A stretch of 64,000 bases of DNA. Origin: Arabidopsis thaliana (lineage: Eukaryota > Streptophyta > Magnoliopsida > Brassicales > Brassicaceae). Below the pieces are notes generated by a model, which made no database searches, was not told the origin of the DNA, and was given only the letters and a program-made list of their open reading frames with translations. Made by a program: the position numbers and the translations under genes. Below, piece by piece: positions 25,969 to 37,229 of this stretch (its first letter is position 1; every line of letters begins with the position of its first letter). Location of the stretch: assembly GCF_000001735.4 (NCBI RefSeq), contig NC_003070.9, positions 17,469,971 through 17,533,970 on the forward strand, read 5' to 3'.

Positions 25969-26054
25969 CCGACTATATTACTAATTGTGAATAGTATATG
26001 TACTACTTCTATAATTAAGTTTCAGAAACGTACTAGTCTTCAAACAAACTCAAA
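25969..26054 (+). repeat. Third copy of the ~85-bp repeat found at 20.3 and 21.3 kb
   Basis: CCGACTATATTACTAATTG followed by GAATAGTATATGTACTACTT closely matches the reverse complement of 20344-20260. Its second half (ACTAGTCTTCAAACAAACTC) matches 21330-21350. In two of three cases the copy lies beside a captured gene fragment, so it may be a transposon terminus. Confidence 0.7.
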
Positions 26055-26329
26055 AAAAAATTGTTTTCTTTTTGCCTTCAGCCCAACACTGACACATCAT
26101 CGTTTCTTACAGACTGAAGAAACATTATCTAAGGTGCGTTTCTTAAAACTTTTAACATTTCTGATTTTTTTTGGCTTTTGCTAAGGATTTTGAACCTTTA
26201 GAAACCCTTAAGGTCCACCGATGAGGCTGATTTTACCTAGAGATACTACAATTCAAGTCAAACCACAAGAAATGGTCAGAGGTGGGTAGATCGGACAAAT
26301 CTTCTTGATACTGACAATGATGAATTTAG

Positions 26330-26443
26330 GTTATTTATGGAGATACGGATTCAATCATGGTGCAATTTGGTGTATCAGATGTGGAAGTTGCAATGACATT
26401 GGGGAGAGAAGCTGCAGAATATATTAGTAGAGTTTTTATCAGA
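26330..26443 (+). pseudogene. Captured exon of DNA polymerase delta catalytic subunit
   Basis: 38 codons read [14 protein letters not shown]...[14 protein letters not shown]. They include YGDTDS, the motif C catalytic Asp pair of family B DNA polymerases, and the POLD1-specific continuation. An AG acceptor precedes the exon (TTTAG at 26325-26329) and a GTGAGC donor follows it, so it was copied as genomic DNA with introns rather than from mRNA. The next exons of POLD1 are not seen. It has no start codon or promoter of its own and is not expected to make a polymerase. Confidence 0.8.
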
Positions 26444-26868
26444 GTGAGCTATTTTTTTTTATCATTTGCTTCAAAACAACAAAATTCTTTTATGTTCTTA
26501 ATATTTTAATTTCGCAAATTGACGCCACCAGTAGTGGAATTTTGCGCTCATCTTGCAAGGGAATATAAGCTGAGTTAGGGTACGGTTCTGTGTGTGTCAA
26601 AGTGTGTGTCAGGGTAAGGTTCTGTTTTTGTTTTTTGTTTTTAATTCTTTAGTCAGGTGATTATTGAATATTTTTGTATTCGACGGCTCCTGTAGCTTTA
26701 TTTGAAGAAACACTCACCATTATAAGGCGTAGTTACAACTTACAAGATAGACGAAAGCTATCGAACATTAGTGAAATGGACAAACACTGAGTAACAGTAT
26801 GAATCACATGAAAGTGTATAACAACAGAAATTACACACACATAAATTCATATGATCAATATAATATAA

Positions 26869-28140
26869 TCATACTCTAGTTGTTTGGCTTTGGCTTGCTA
26901 TTTCCTTTTTCTTGGTAGACTTATACAAGGAATACACATAAGATGCAAAACCAAGAATCCCAGCTACCAGAGCTCCTTCCTTAAAAAATTTAACGTCGGC
27001 ATCCGTAAACCGAAACGCCAACACAAGGAGAATGTTTACTAATGGCGTTGAGCAGAAGCTGACAACATTAGAGAAAAGAGAAGAAGCCAAACACACTAGC
27101 CCCACAAGCCCTAAAGACATTACTTGCCACGCAAGCGATAATCCAATTAGACTCAAGACATAAAGTGGCTTCCCCTTCTTAAACGTCTCAAAATCTTCTT
27201 TTATATCTTTGAATTCACCACTAACGAATAATCCAACCAAACATATCAACGTTGCAATCATAGAAGCATTGGTTTGCATTAGAATCACCGCGGAAACTCT
27301 ACTCTGTGTAGTCGGTATGACCTTTTGGAACCCTAATTGCATGATACATAAAGATAAAGAGAATGCTACCGTGCCAAAGAAGGCACACCAAGCGCCGTTA
27401 CTCATTTTTGAGCCTTCATTTTCGCAGGGAATATAGGCGCCACCTGAAGATGTAATGCCTAAGCCTGTGGCAGCTCCAGAAAGGACCATGGATAATATGA
27501 TCCAACGGTTGAATTTTTGTTTGTTGATAATTGTTGTAAATATGGAAGTGAAAATCAATTGGGAAGTAAAGATCCACAAGAAGAACACACAATGCGTTCG
27601 CCCAATTGCATAGAGTTGGCTATAAGCCGCAAATAGGACGCCGAGAGAGATGTAAAGAAGAAAGAGTTTGCCAAAAGAAGAAGAAGAAGAGGAAGTTTCA
27701 CTATGGGTGGAAAATGAAGAACGCCATAAGAGAAGAAGAAAGGCTGTAAAAGGAAACGCAGCGTTTTGGACCATAGACTGGAGCCATGTGCCTTTAAATT
27801 GCTTTGGGTCATCACAAACATCTCGTCCTGTTTGGATGAAGTAGAAGTTTAAAAGAAGGGTGGATAAAACACGTCCTGCTACGACCAAACACGAGCAGAC
27901 AAAGATACAAATCCACCAGTTTCTTGTCTTAATAATTTGTGACCTATTAAGAGATGTTGATGTCGTTTCTCTTGGTTGATTATCAACTCCTATATTTGCT
28001 TCTTCTTCTTCTTATAAACCAACCCAAAAAAAAAGACATTTTATTACAGATATAGTTTATATGAATTAAGTCATTATCGTTAAGACATGAATGCACATAC
28101 CATGAGTTACTCGGTCCGGCGATTTTGTGTGGAAACCCAT
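26869..28140 (-). CDS. PUP19: Purine permease, downstream copy (393 aa)
   Basis: Exon 1 is 28101-28140 ([13 protein letters not shown]) and exon 2 is 28010-26869. The 90-bp intron sits at the same phase-1 point as in the paralogue at 16721-18016. The protein is a drug/metabolite-type transporter with about ten helices; conserved segments include [51 protein letters not shown] and [19 protein letters not shown]. It differs from the other copy mostly in the N-terminal loop, the C-terminus ([14 protein letters not shown]) and a run of Glu at the exon 2 start. No disruption is seen. Symbol from memory (At1g47603). Confidence 0.92.
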
Positions 28141-28454
28141 GAAGTTTCTTCTGAAGAATGAACTACAAAATTTAGATGATAAGTTTACCTTGTTTTCATG
28201 ATGTAATATATGTAGATAGGAAGGAATATTGCAACAGTACATAAACTAAGACCATGACTTTGGATCACATATATGATAAGTCATATTGATGTTCAGCTAG
28301 AATAAAAAATATATAGTCATTAGTCAACTATACCAACCAATTGGACGAGCACTTCAAGGAAACGAACATGATCTATATTGAAAGATTCAAAGATCTATAC
28401 GAAGCATTAGTAGTTGAAAATTTTATGGGAAGACAAAACACATAAGAAAGGAAT

Positions 28455-28470
28455 AAAACAACAAATTCTT

Positions 28471-28508
<38 letters not shown>

Positions 28509-28519
28509 AACAAATTCTT
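28455..28519 (-). mobile_element. Poly(A)-only retroposon insertion with 16-bp TSD
   Basis: AAAACAACAAATTCTT occurs exactly at 28455-28470 and 28504-28519, flanking 33 nt that are TC plus a T run. Read on the minus strand this is a bare poly(A) tail. An exact 16-bp repeat around a tail is what LINE machinery leaves after extreme 5' truncation. Confidence 0.7.
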
Positions 28520-29157
28520 AAATCTTGGAGACTTTTTACCTTCATCAAGTTGTTGCTAACCCTCTTTGTTTTTGGTAAGGTTGTTGCTAACACTCTTTGA
28601 ATATGCATATAAGTTTCCATGACCAGGCTTTGTCGTCTGATTATGTATCAGTTTATATTTTATTTGAACTTCTAATTATTATGTTCCCGTACGAATGAGC
28701 AATGATATGAGTTATATTTCATTTTTGCTGGCATTAGCATCATGTGTTATTTTTTTTTATTTTTTTTCACTCATCATGTGTTGTTTTTTGTACTATAATG
28801 TGTTATTTTTAACCCATTTTTTTCACTCATAATGTGACATTTTTGCTGGCATAAACATTTTAAAGTTTTCGAGTTTGACTTTCAATCCTTCTTTTAGTGA
28901 CTTTCCAATTAGCTAAGATTGCCACGATTCACCATTTTACTAAAAAGTACAAAGAATCTGCGTAGGCTTGTTTGTGAAAAGATATAGATATCATAGCGAT
29001 AATGCACATGAGAATTAACATTTCTCAACTATATGACAGAGTTGTCTTCAAAATTGAAGGACCCATACTTATGACTTATCACTTTTATATATATAAGTTA
29101 CAACTTACAAACCAACGTCAAGGCACTGTTGAAGCATCATCGGGATCTTGATCGCAA

Positions 29158-29400
29158 TTACCATCGTGTTTTTTTGCTTGTTAACGGGAAACCAAACAGT
29201 GTTTGGAATACCGATTTGACTTTGTTTACACGTCGGCGTTGACGTATGCTCCGTAGAACCACTTCCCGGTCTAGTGTTTGCGTGGTATGAATACGTTTGA
29301 TGCAAATATGAGTGGACACAAAATCTGGGGTTTCAGTGTCTTTACTAATCTTGATCTTCTTCTTGGTTTTGTCGTTGGGTTTGGCTAGTGAAGATGCCAT
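29158..29400 (-). CDS. Small basic protein, function unknown (80 aa)
   Basis: An 80-codon frame on the minus strand starts MASSLAKPNDKTKKKIKIS and has a very basic C-terminal half (RSIRQRRRVNKVKSVF). A TATA-like TATAAATAAAC lies about 90 bp upstream on the same strand (near 29490). Unlike the chance frames around it, the composition is protein-like (Lys/Arg/Ser/Thr balanced, no long runs). I have a vague memory of a small Arabidopsis protein family with this RxRRxVNKVKSxFxTLFG core but cannot name it. It may be a truncated member, because the frame ends soon after that core. Confidence 0.5.
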   Translation of the reverse strand: MASSLAKPNDKTKKKIKISKDTETPDFVSTHICIKRIHTTQTLDREVVLRSIRQRRRVNKVKSVFQTLFGFPLTSKKTRW

Positions 29401-29850
29401 GTAATGAAAATGACAATCAAGGGTTTAGTTGCGATAATATTCGTCTGTGTAGTATTGATGAGTACGAATGATCCATATTTTTGGTGTTTATTTATACATA
29501 TATAGTAAAGTGTGAAGTCTTAAAAAAGTTCTCATTTGTAGAAAAGTAATCAATGACTCTTAGGATATATATTTTTCATCTCTATGGAATCAAAGAGTAT
29601 TCTTTCCATTTTATGTGAATTATTAAAAATTTGAATATTTAATTATAACCCTACATAAGCAAAATAACTTTTGAGATTATATTCCATTCTATTATATTAT
29701 TTTTGACTAGAAATTAAGTTTAGCAGCATGTGTATTTTAAAAATATTTCATTGGAATTTAAAACAGTCTTATAAAAATATTATCCTAAACGAATTTTTTT
29801 TGTGTAACTGACCGAAAAACAATTTTGAAAAGTTGACACACGTTGAAGCT

Positions 29851-30105
29851 AGGTGGGGCACGTGCCCCATACTAATTTCTATAAAGATTATATAAGCTAT
29901 CATTTTCAGCAAAAATAGAGTTAGCTTAAATGGTATTATAGTGATATGTGCTCCATACCAACCCACGTTCGAAGCTCTTATCTAGCAATTTTGTATCTTG
30001 TTTTTTATCAATATATAATTTAGATAATTAAGTTAAATTTAATACTATTTATATATATATGGTGCCCTATATAGAATTACTTTCTAGATTCGCCCCTGGC
30101 TATTA
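29851..30105 (+). repeat. SINE-like relic with tRNA promoter boxes
   Basis: TAGCTTAAATGG (29922-29933) fits the RNA polymerase III A box and GTTCGAAGC (29967-29975) fits the B box, 45 bp apart, as in tRNA-derived SINEs. A perfect 16-bp palindrome, TGGGGCACGTGCCCCA (29854-29869), lies just upstream. A CTAGATTCGCCCCTGGC phrase closes the segment. No intact tRNA cloverleaf is seen, so a functional tRNA is not claimed. Confidence 0.4.
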
Positions 30106-31670
30106 GTATATCTAGACAAGACATAAAGCGAATCCATAAGCTTCCAGATGATAGAATGACAAATGCGATCTCATAAACATACACGTTCAGAGACTTACCT
30201 TATTTTATTGTTTGGGCAAACGTTCAGTGACTTTACTTTCTTTCTTTTTTTCTTTTTTCTCTCTGAAAGTGTCTTTCAGAGACTTTACTTAATTTCCATT
30301 TTTCCAAGAAAACTAACGACCAAAAGAATCAGAATTTTGATTTAAAACAAAAAGAATCAGAATTTATATCCGGATTCATTTTTATATGATTCTTATGAAA
30401 TGATATTCGCTAATAAAAAAATACTCGCTAAAAAGCTAAGTGCACATATAATCTTAACTTAAAGGTATAACCAACTTTTTGTAATACTTTAAAATGAAAG
30501 GAAGAACATCAACACTCATTGATGCTCTTCCAATCCAATAGGTGCTTCGACTTTTTCTCATTATACAAACAATCTAATCGCATTTTAAATAAATTTCGTA
30601 ATAACGTATCAAACCTTTAAAGTTGGTGTTTTTTTATCCTAACTTTTCAAATAATATAAAAAGGATATATAACAAACAAGTTGTTTCTACAAAATATATT
30701 AAAGATACTAATAGAGTTTCTGAAGATAACAATAACCAAAATATATTTGCTGTCTTGTTTACTTTCGGAATGTAAGCATACCAACATTTTGTGTTGCCAT
30801 TGTTTTCCGGGTTATTTTGTGCCACCATTGTTTTCCGTTATTTATTCTTTGCTGTAGATTAGTTATATACAAACAACACAGACAACGTTGTCGTAGATAC
30901 CAGTCACACTCCATAAATTCCACCGGAAAGTGCATAAAGCTAATTTACGGTTAAAAAACTTCGTTGGTAGTTCGTATTACTTAAAGAAAATAGAAAGAGT
31001 AGTTAAATGATTTGGTTTAAAAATAAAATTTAAAAGCAATGGGTAGAAGAGGAGCATGTGTGCACGGTTCAAAATGCGACTGAAGATGTCCATATTTGGG
31101 TAGAAAACATAGTGGTTGGGCCAATACAGTCTGGGTTCCTCCACATTGAGATATGATTCCAATATAACGACTATTACATACATAGTTTTCTTTTTTGGCT
31201 ATTAGTTAACCTACAAGCTTTAGGTTGTGGTATCACTCGAAACGTGTAAAGTTGATCAAACATGGAGTATATGTGAATATATGGAATGAACTTTTGGTGG
31301 AAAAAAAGACAGTAAATGTATAGAATATTGAATTGAGTCATATAAGGTAGTCATATATTTTTAAGATGGCCGCGAAATCATCAGTCGAAGTATACAAATA
31401 TTTACCAGATAGATTCATGAAGATATCAAAAAGATGGAAATTGAGGCCTTGAAGAAAAAAGTCATTTACTTGGCCATTGGTTAGAACCGCAAATCAGTGA
31501 CTGCCCTGGCTAGAGTTTCGAAAAAGGAGGAGAAAAACGTTTTTTCAATATATAATTTGATAGAAAATATATTGTAGCCAAATGTTAGATATTTATACAT
31601 GTTGAAAAAAAAAGATTGCTTGTAAAAGAACAAAACCTCGCCATGTGGACATGTATTAGGGAATGGATGT

Positions 31671-31737
31671 AAGAACACAACTCCGTCTTTAGCAAAAAAA
31701 AAAAAAAGAAAAAAAAAGAAGAAGAACACAACTCCGT
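31671..31737 (+). mobile_element. Poly(A)-only retroposon insertion with 16-bp TSD
   Basis: AAGAACACAACTCCGT is exactly repeated at 31671-31686 and 31722-31737. Between the copies are CTTTAGC and an A-rich run of 28 nt. Same architecture as at 28455, opposite strand. Confidence 0.75.
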
Positions 31738-32659
31738 ACAGAAAAGATAATAACAGACAAATTTCATATAATTCGTATTTTGCACATGCATTTGAGTTTA
31801 AATGTACACATGATTTGTATGGTTTATTTACTTATTTATGAATATATACTATGTCAATAAAGATTATCGATCGTCTAATGGGAAAAATACGTAAACCGTG
31901 ATATGTAAATTTCACTCATTGCACAATAATGCCCCTCTAAATTAAGGTGAATTATAACTTATTAACTTGTAAGTCATAGTGTCATTTACTATTGTATCTC
32001 CGTTGAAAAAGATAATAATTAAGTCATACTATACGGTAGTAATTTATATAATTTTTGTGGATAACCTCTATCACATGTTGTGATTTTATATATTAGGACT
32101 AAGGAATATGTACACTTCAAATAAATGAAAATTACATAACTTTTTTTTTAGTTCCTTAGTTACATTATTAAATCTTGTACACCTAGCCTGATGGTAAGTC
32201 CGTTCTGGTTAAGGAAGCTCTATGTTGTCTTTGGATGTTATGGAACACGGTTACACGAAGTCTATATATACATTTTTGTAGCCATTTTGTGAAATAAATC
32301 CTGTAGTTGGGACTTATTTACAATGGTTGCCACTGAATTTTAATATTTGTTTTTGATAATTAGAAAAACAATCTTCAAATTAAATATTTGACATTTAACA
32401 ATCTTCCTAAAATCTCTCTACATTAACTACACGATTGGTTACTAAAATAAAACTTTCAAAATATTTAATATCATTTAATTACTACAAAATTATCATTATT
32501 GATATTGTTTTTCTGCATGACTATTACAATTCAATTATATTCATCAAACCGCAGAGATATTTGATAGCATTTAATTACTACAAAATTACAAAATATTTAG
32601 ACAATGATTCATAAACATATGATAAATAAGATCAACATTAATAAAATAAATGAGTTTTC

Positions 32660-32836
32660 TTTACGGGACGGGTTGGCGGGACGGGTTTGGCAGGACGTTA
32701 CTTAATAACAATTCTAAACTATAAAATAAAAATATTTTATAGATAGTTACATAGATAGTTACAAATTGCAAACTTTTATATATACTAACTTTAAAATATA
32801 ATTTGTCTCCGCGGTATACCGCAGGTGAAAATCTAG
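32660..32836 (+). mobile_element. Helitron 3' end
   Basis: A short GC-rich palindrome, GCGGTATACCGC (about 32811-32822), is followed ten bases later by CTAG (32833-32836) and a T. That is the classical Helitron right end. The preceding GGGACGGGTTGGCGGGACGG phrase (about 32665) is also typical of Arabidopsis ATREP/Helitron copies. I could not place the left end. Confidence 0.65.
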
Positions 32837-32962
32837 TTAAAAGTTAAAACTCAAACCAGAGAAAAATCACAATTGAGATATGCTGATAATTTATTAACTA
32901 TAAATTGTTTGACTACTATATTGAATCAGCAACTAGAATCTTTTCATTTTATTATTATCTCA

Positions 32963-33755
32963 AAAAATTGCTTTTTTTTTTGGTGAACCACAGGGAGAAT
33001 CTCCCTTTATTTATTGAAAGTTACAAAAAATTAAATATAAATCTGTCGAGGAAACGCAGTTCCTCGAGTCGTCCAACAAAATCGAAGTTCCTCGAGTCGT
33101 CCAACAAAATCGAAGCAACACAACTAGGAGTGACCTCTAGTAAATGAAAACCCAACTGTAAAGTAAAAGCATAGTTAACTAACCCATCACCAAGACGGTT
33201 ACCTTCCTTATACACATGAGAAATGAAGACATTCCAGTCCCTTTGAAATGAAGCCATGGCACAAACGTACCATGTAGGACAGCGGATGCGAATCACTAAT
33301 CCCTGTCTTTAGAATACCCACCACCATCTCTAAATCTATCTCCAACTCTACATGTGGTGCTCGTCTCTCCCAAGCTAAATAGAGTGCATAGTAAGCTCCC
33401 CACAGCTCCGCCATCAGAGCGGAGCAAATGCCTATATGAAGTGCAAAACCCACTATCTAGCTTCCCGACTCGTCTCGTATCACGCCCCCGGCTGCAGCTT
33501 TACCCGGGTTCTCCTGTGACGCCCTGTCAGAGTTAATTTTCAGCTACCCACTCCCCGGAAACACCCACTTAATCAAGCTCTCCACCCTTGCGGTACCCGA
33601 TTGTGCATCTCTGAGCCCCGCATAGGAATCCAGCACTTCCTTGGCAAGATCCTTCAGAAACTTAACTCTATTCCGACATCTACCATTGCCGCCAAAAACA
33701 TTCCCACATCTCCACTTCCAGCCCCACCATAGAGCCATACAGAAAAATTGCTTTT
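32963..33755 (-). mobile_element. 5'-truncated LINE (RNase H end) with 13-bp TSD
   Basis: The element body is about 32976-33742, read on the minus strand, flanked by AAAAATTGCTTTT at 32963-32975 and 33743-33755. Its 3' end has a poly(A) run (T run at 32972-32981). In pieces it encodes the RNase H domain of plant non-LTR retrotransposons: GICSALMAELWGAYYALYLAW, then VELEIDLEMVV, WNVFISHVYKEGNRLGDGLVN, and an upstream part with VKFLKDLAKEVLDSY. The frame is broken at several points. An internal ~30-bp tandem duplication (TTCCTCGAGTCGTCCAACAA) lies at 33058-33117. Confidence 0.85.
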
Positions 33756-33855
33756 GTGATTGCTCTCTTACCATCAAAATAATGCATTTTGGAAAGCATT
33801 ATGTTTGCTTTGAAGTAGGAGTGAACGAAGACTTGACTAAATGGCGAGGAAGAAA

Positions 33856-33902
33856 AATCTATAATCATTCTTTTTTTTTTTTTTTTGAATCTAAAATCAT
33901 TC
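33856..33902 (-). mobile_element. Poly(A)-only retroposon insertion with 15-bp near-exact TSD
   Basis: AATCTATAATCATTC (33856-33870) and AATCTAAAATCATTC (33888-33902) differ at one base and flank a 16-nt T run plus G. This is the third such structure within 5.5 kb. Confidence 0.6.
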
Positions 33903-33909
33903 ATACTTA

Positions 33910-34865
33910 TCTCCCATTTAATATTCCGATCGTAAACCAAAAAAAATGATATTGAAATTTGCTTCATATGATATGATATAATTAAGGACAGACACAAATG
34001 AACATATTTTTCATTTTAAAGATTTCAGATTTTTGGCATGATACTGTGTTACACATTATTTAATAACTAATCGTTCATTCCTTTATTTAGTTTTTTTTTT
34101 ATTTATCACATATATTAAAATAAAATCTAGTATTATTATTTTTGTCGTCTACAACTCACACGTAACCGAAACTAGTGCAAACCGCTACACTACATGTCTT
34201 AATAATGAATTGAGTCTAATAGCATATCAATGTAGGTTAAATTTTGCAAATCTGATGTAATTAAACGGAAACAAATGGGAAAGATATTCTTCCTAGAAAT
34301 CCCTATTCGATTCACATGATATTTCTGCATACACTATCCCAAAGAAGGGGATATCTTACGATGTGCGATAACCCTCTAGCCTTATCGTGCACATCCACAA
34401 ATAGCACTTCTTGCTTAACAAAATTGGTTATTTACTTAATCAACCAATGATAACTTCTCAACAATTTAAAGTTTTGCTAACAAAAAGTGAAAGTGTGTAG
34501 ACAAAGTCGTATCATATATTATACGTGCCATCTTATTATTAGCGGTCCCCCACTCACTTTAAAATTATGACGAAAAAATAAAACAATGTTATCATATATT
34601 CATATACACTCATGAGTCATTCCCTATATGGCTATATTTAGCAAAATAAGGACAACATCCACAAGTTTCACTTCAGAAGATTATTTTAGTAATAAAAAGT
34701 GGACACAACAAAACGAAATTATAACTTGTTACGTGTCCTACTTTCATTGCTTAACTACCTTCTTATAATGCAAACTACCCTCAAACTCATTCCTCCATCT
34801 TCGGAGTGTTTAACTTTCTGAACCTCTTAAGAAACTCTAACAAGACTCTAAATTTTACGACCAAA
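33910..34865. other. Intergenic; promoter region of the WD40 gene
   Basis: No coding potential. The first ATG at 34806 is in frame with the WD40 ORF, so the 5' UTR is probably short. No convincing TATA box was found close to the start. Confidence 0.4.
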
Positions 34866-35921
34866 ATGCCTCGATCCGACCTAACCCGCGGATACTCTGA
34901 TGGAGACAGCCTGGTCGGAGAAATTGTCCGAGAGGAAGGTCACATTTACTCGTTAGCGGCAACAAATGATCTTTTGTACACGGGATCGGACAATAATTAC
35001 ATTAGGGTTTGGAAAAACTTAAACGAGTTTAGTGGGTTTAAATCGAACAGCGGATTGGTTAAAGCGATAGTGATAAGTCGGGAGGCTAAGGTATTTACGG
35101 GTCATCAAGACGGTAAGATCCGGGTTTGGAAAACCTCGTCCAAAAACCCGCGAGTGTACACACGCGCCGGGAGCTTGCCGGCTTTGAAAGACGTTTTGAA
35201 GAGTTCAGTGAAACCGAGTAACTACGTGGAGGTGAGAAGATGTCGTACGGCCTTATGGATCAAGCATTCCGACGCCGTTTCGTGTTTGAGCTTAGCGGAA
35301 GATCAAGGGCTGTTGTACTCCGCTTCATGGGATCGGACGGTCAAGGTTTGGCGTATCCATGACTTGAAATGTATCGAGTCTATTAAAGCTCATGATGACG
35401 CTGTGAATTCTGTAACGACCGCCGAGAGCCTTGTGTTCACGGGATCGGCGGATGGAACGGTTAAGGTTTGGAAACGTGAGATCAGAGGGAAGCGTACGGC
35501 GCACTCTTTGTTCCAAACTTTGCTAAAGCAAGAATCAGCGGTCACGGCTTTGGTCACGAGCCACATGGCAGTGTATAGTGGTTCAAGCGACGGAGCTGTG
35601 AATTTTTGGGAGATGGGAGACAAGAAACTCTTGAAGCATTGTGAAGTTTTCAAGAAGCATAGGCTTGCTGTCCTCTGTATCGCGGCAGCCGGAAAATTGT
35701 TGTTTAGCGGTGCGGCGGATAAGAAGATATGCGTGTGGAGGAGGGAAGGGAAGGTACACACGTGTGTCTCTGTGTTAACCGGTCATACCGGACCAGTTAA
35801 GTGTTTGGCGGTGGTGGAGCCATCGGGAGGTGAAGAAGAAGACGGAGGAGATGGGAGGTTGGTTTTGTATAGTGGAAGTCTTGACAAATCGGTCAAAGTG
35901 TGGAGGGTACCACGTCATTAA
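34866..35921 (+). CDS. Seven-repeat WD40 protein (351 aa)
   Basis: Intronless. The ATG at 34866 ([13 protein letters not shown]) is preferred; an in-frame ATG 60 bp upstream adds a non-conserved tail. Seven WD repeats close with IRVWK, IRVWK, VKVWR, VKVWK, VNFWE, ICVWR and VKVWR, spaced 35-60 residues, enough for one full beta-propeller and little else. An acidic loop ([10 protein letters not shown]) lies inside the last repeat. This layout matches a plant transducin/WD40 group related to JINGUBANG-type proteins, which act as protein-interaction scaffolds. The specific partner cannot be told from sequence. Probably At1g47610. GC content is well above the flanks, as usual for intronless coding DNA. 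Confidence 0.92.
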   Translation: MPRSDLTRGYSDGDSLVGEIVREEGHIYSLAATNDLLYTGSDNNYIRVWKNLNEFSGFKSNSGLVKAIVISREAKVFTGHQDGKIRVWKTSSKNPRVYTRAGSLPALKDVLKSSVKPSNYVEVRRCRTALWIKHSDAVSCLSLAEDQGLLYSASWDRTVKVWRIHDLKCIESIKAHDDAVNSVTTAESLVFTGSADGTVKVWKREIRGKRTAHSLFQTLLKQESAVTALVTSHMAVYSGSSDGAVNFWEMGDKKLLKHCEVFKKHRLAVLCIAAAGKLLFSGAADKKICVWRREGKVHTCVSVLTGHTGPVKCLAVVEPSGGEEEDGGDGRLVLYSGSLDKSVKVWRVPRH

Positions 35922-37030
35922 ATGTAGGATTTTATTCGGTGCTTAAGAGATTTGGGATGTATGTAGGTAAGTAAGAACAAAAACCCAAGTCAAATGATGA
36001 ATTATGAGGTTCGTAATATATGATATTTATTAGTAATTTAATATATCTTTGATACATGTATAATTGAACTAGGGTTATCGTTTACGGTGAATATCAAATA
36101 TCAATATTAAAATATTTCTTGTGCATTAATCGGAGTCAATTAATCAAAGAAACTGGAGAAGCAAAATGTTGGAAATTCTATATTGATAAACAAACTACTC
36201 ATAATATAGTGTAAATACTGTATACTAATCCGAGAGATGAAATAAATGGATTATTGATCCGATTGATTAATTCTTTTTAACACTAATCCGATAGAAGAAA
36301 TACATTAAAAACTTACGGTTTTGATGTAAGGGAAACTTCAAACTAATACTCTTCTAGAAGACTAGAACTAGTTAACTTCCAATAAATACGTGTAGTACGT
36401 ATAAGATATGACGTATGAACCATAAGCTTGATCGGATGGGTATAAAACTTTAAAATTAATAACCAAAAATTGCATTATATGTGTGTTTTTAAGTAGATAC
36501 GTGAAATACGGAAATCGAGATATGAGAAATGCGACAAATGTCAGTTTACTTTTATTTATTTTAAGGTAGATACTGACGAGAAATTCGGAAAATCGACGTA
36601 TCAATATTACAGTTACATGAAAGTGATGGGTGGTTATCATCTCATTGTGACCGTCCATTTTTTTTTATGTTATAAGTAAATGTATTTTATTTTCTTTCGA
36701 TAATGGTATGTTTTCTTGGCAATGTTGCTTTTGCTTTATAGTGATTCCTTTGTACAAAAATGGAAACAAAGGTACGATCTACAAGAGCTATAAATGTGTC
36801 TATGTTTTAGGCTCTATAAATGTGTAGGATCCCACATAAACATGTTTCTGTTCCCTCTTGTCAGCGACCATTTCTAATTTAATCACCTGAGACCGTACTT
36901 TGTTAGTGCTCCATCATTACATTGATCATGCACACTAGCTCTATTCATCAGTACACAATTTTAAACTCTTAAGCAGATGTCATATATGCCTCAATCTCTC
37001 CAACGCGGGATTTAGCCAAAGCCACCTCTC
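35922..37030. other. Intergenic, no gene seen
   Basis: 3' UTR of the WD40 gene, then AT-rich DNA with short chance frames on both strands. Confidence 0.4.
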
Positions 37031-37037
37031 AGCATTA

Positions 37038-37221
37038 AAGCATCATTATTGATTATCTCTTAGATTAGTTTTTAGGATAAGAACTAATCATTTTAACTCT
37101 TATATAAGAGACAAAATGACCAAATGTCTCTTATATAAGAGTTAAAATGAGATGTTCTTAGTAATCAATGACAAAAAAAAATCGTAAGAACTAATCTAAG
37201 AAACAACCAATAATGATGCTT
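37038..37221. mobile_element. MITE with long terminal inverted repeats, TTA target site
   Basis: The 184-bp element starts AAGCATCATTATTG and ends CAATAATGATGCTT. The inverted repeats continue inward through TCTTAGATTAGTT and TTTTAACTCTTATATAAGAG, so nearly the whole element can fold back. TTA occurs on both sides (37035-37037 and 37222-37224). A 3-bp TWA duplication points to PIF/Harbinger, but the termini alone do not prove it. Confidence 0.65.
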
Positions 37222-37229
37222 TTAAATGC

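Larger units (their letters stand above)
29500..32790. other. AT-rich intergenic DNA with transposon relics
   Basis: No gene is recognised over about 3.3 kb; frames are short and biased. Distinct signals inside it are listed separately: the tRNA-like segment (29851-30105), the poly(A)-only insertion (31671-31737) and the Helitron-like right end (from about 32660). Confidence 0.5.

Noticed and set aside
29922-29975. Functional tRNA gene
   Set aside because: A and B boxes are present, but I cannot draw a full cloverleaf with a matched acceptor stem; treated as SINE-like instead.
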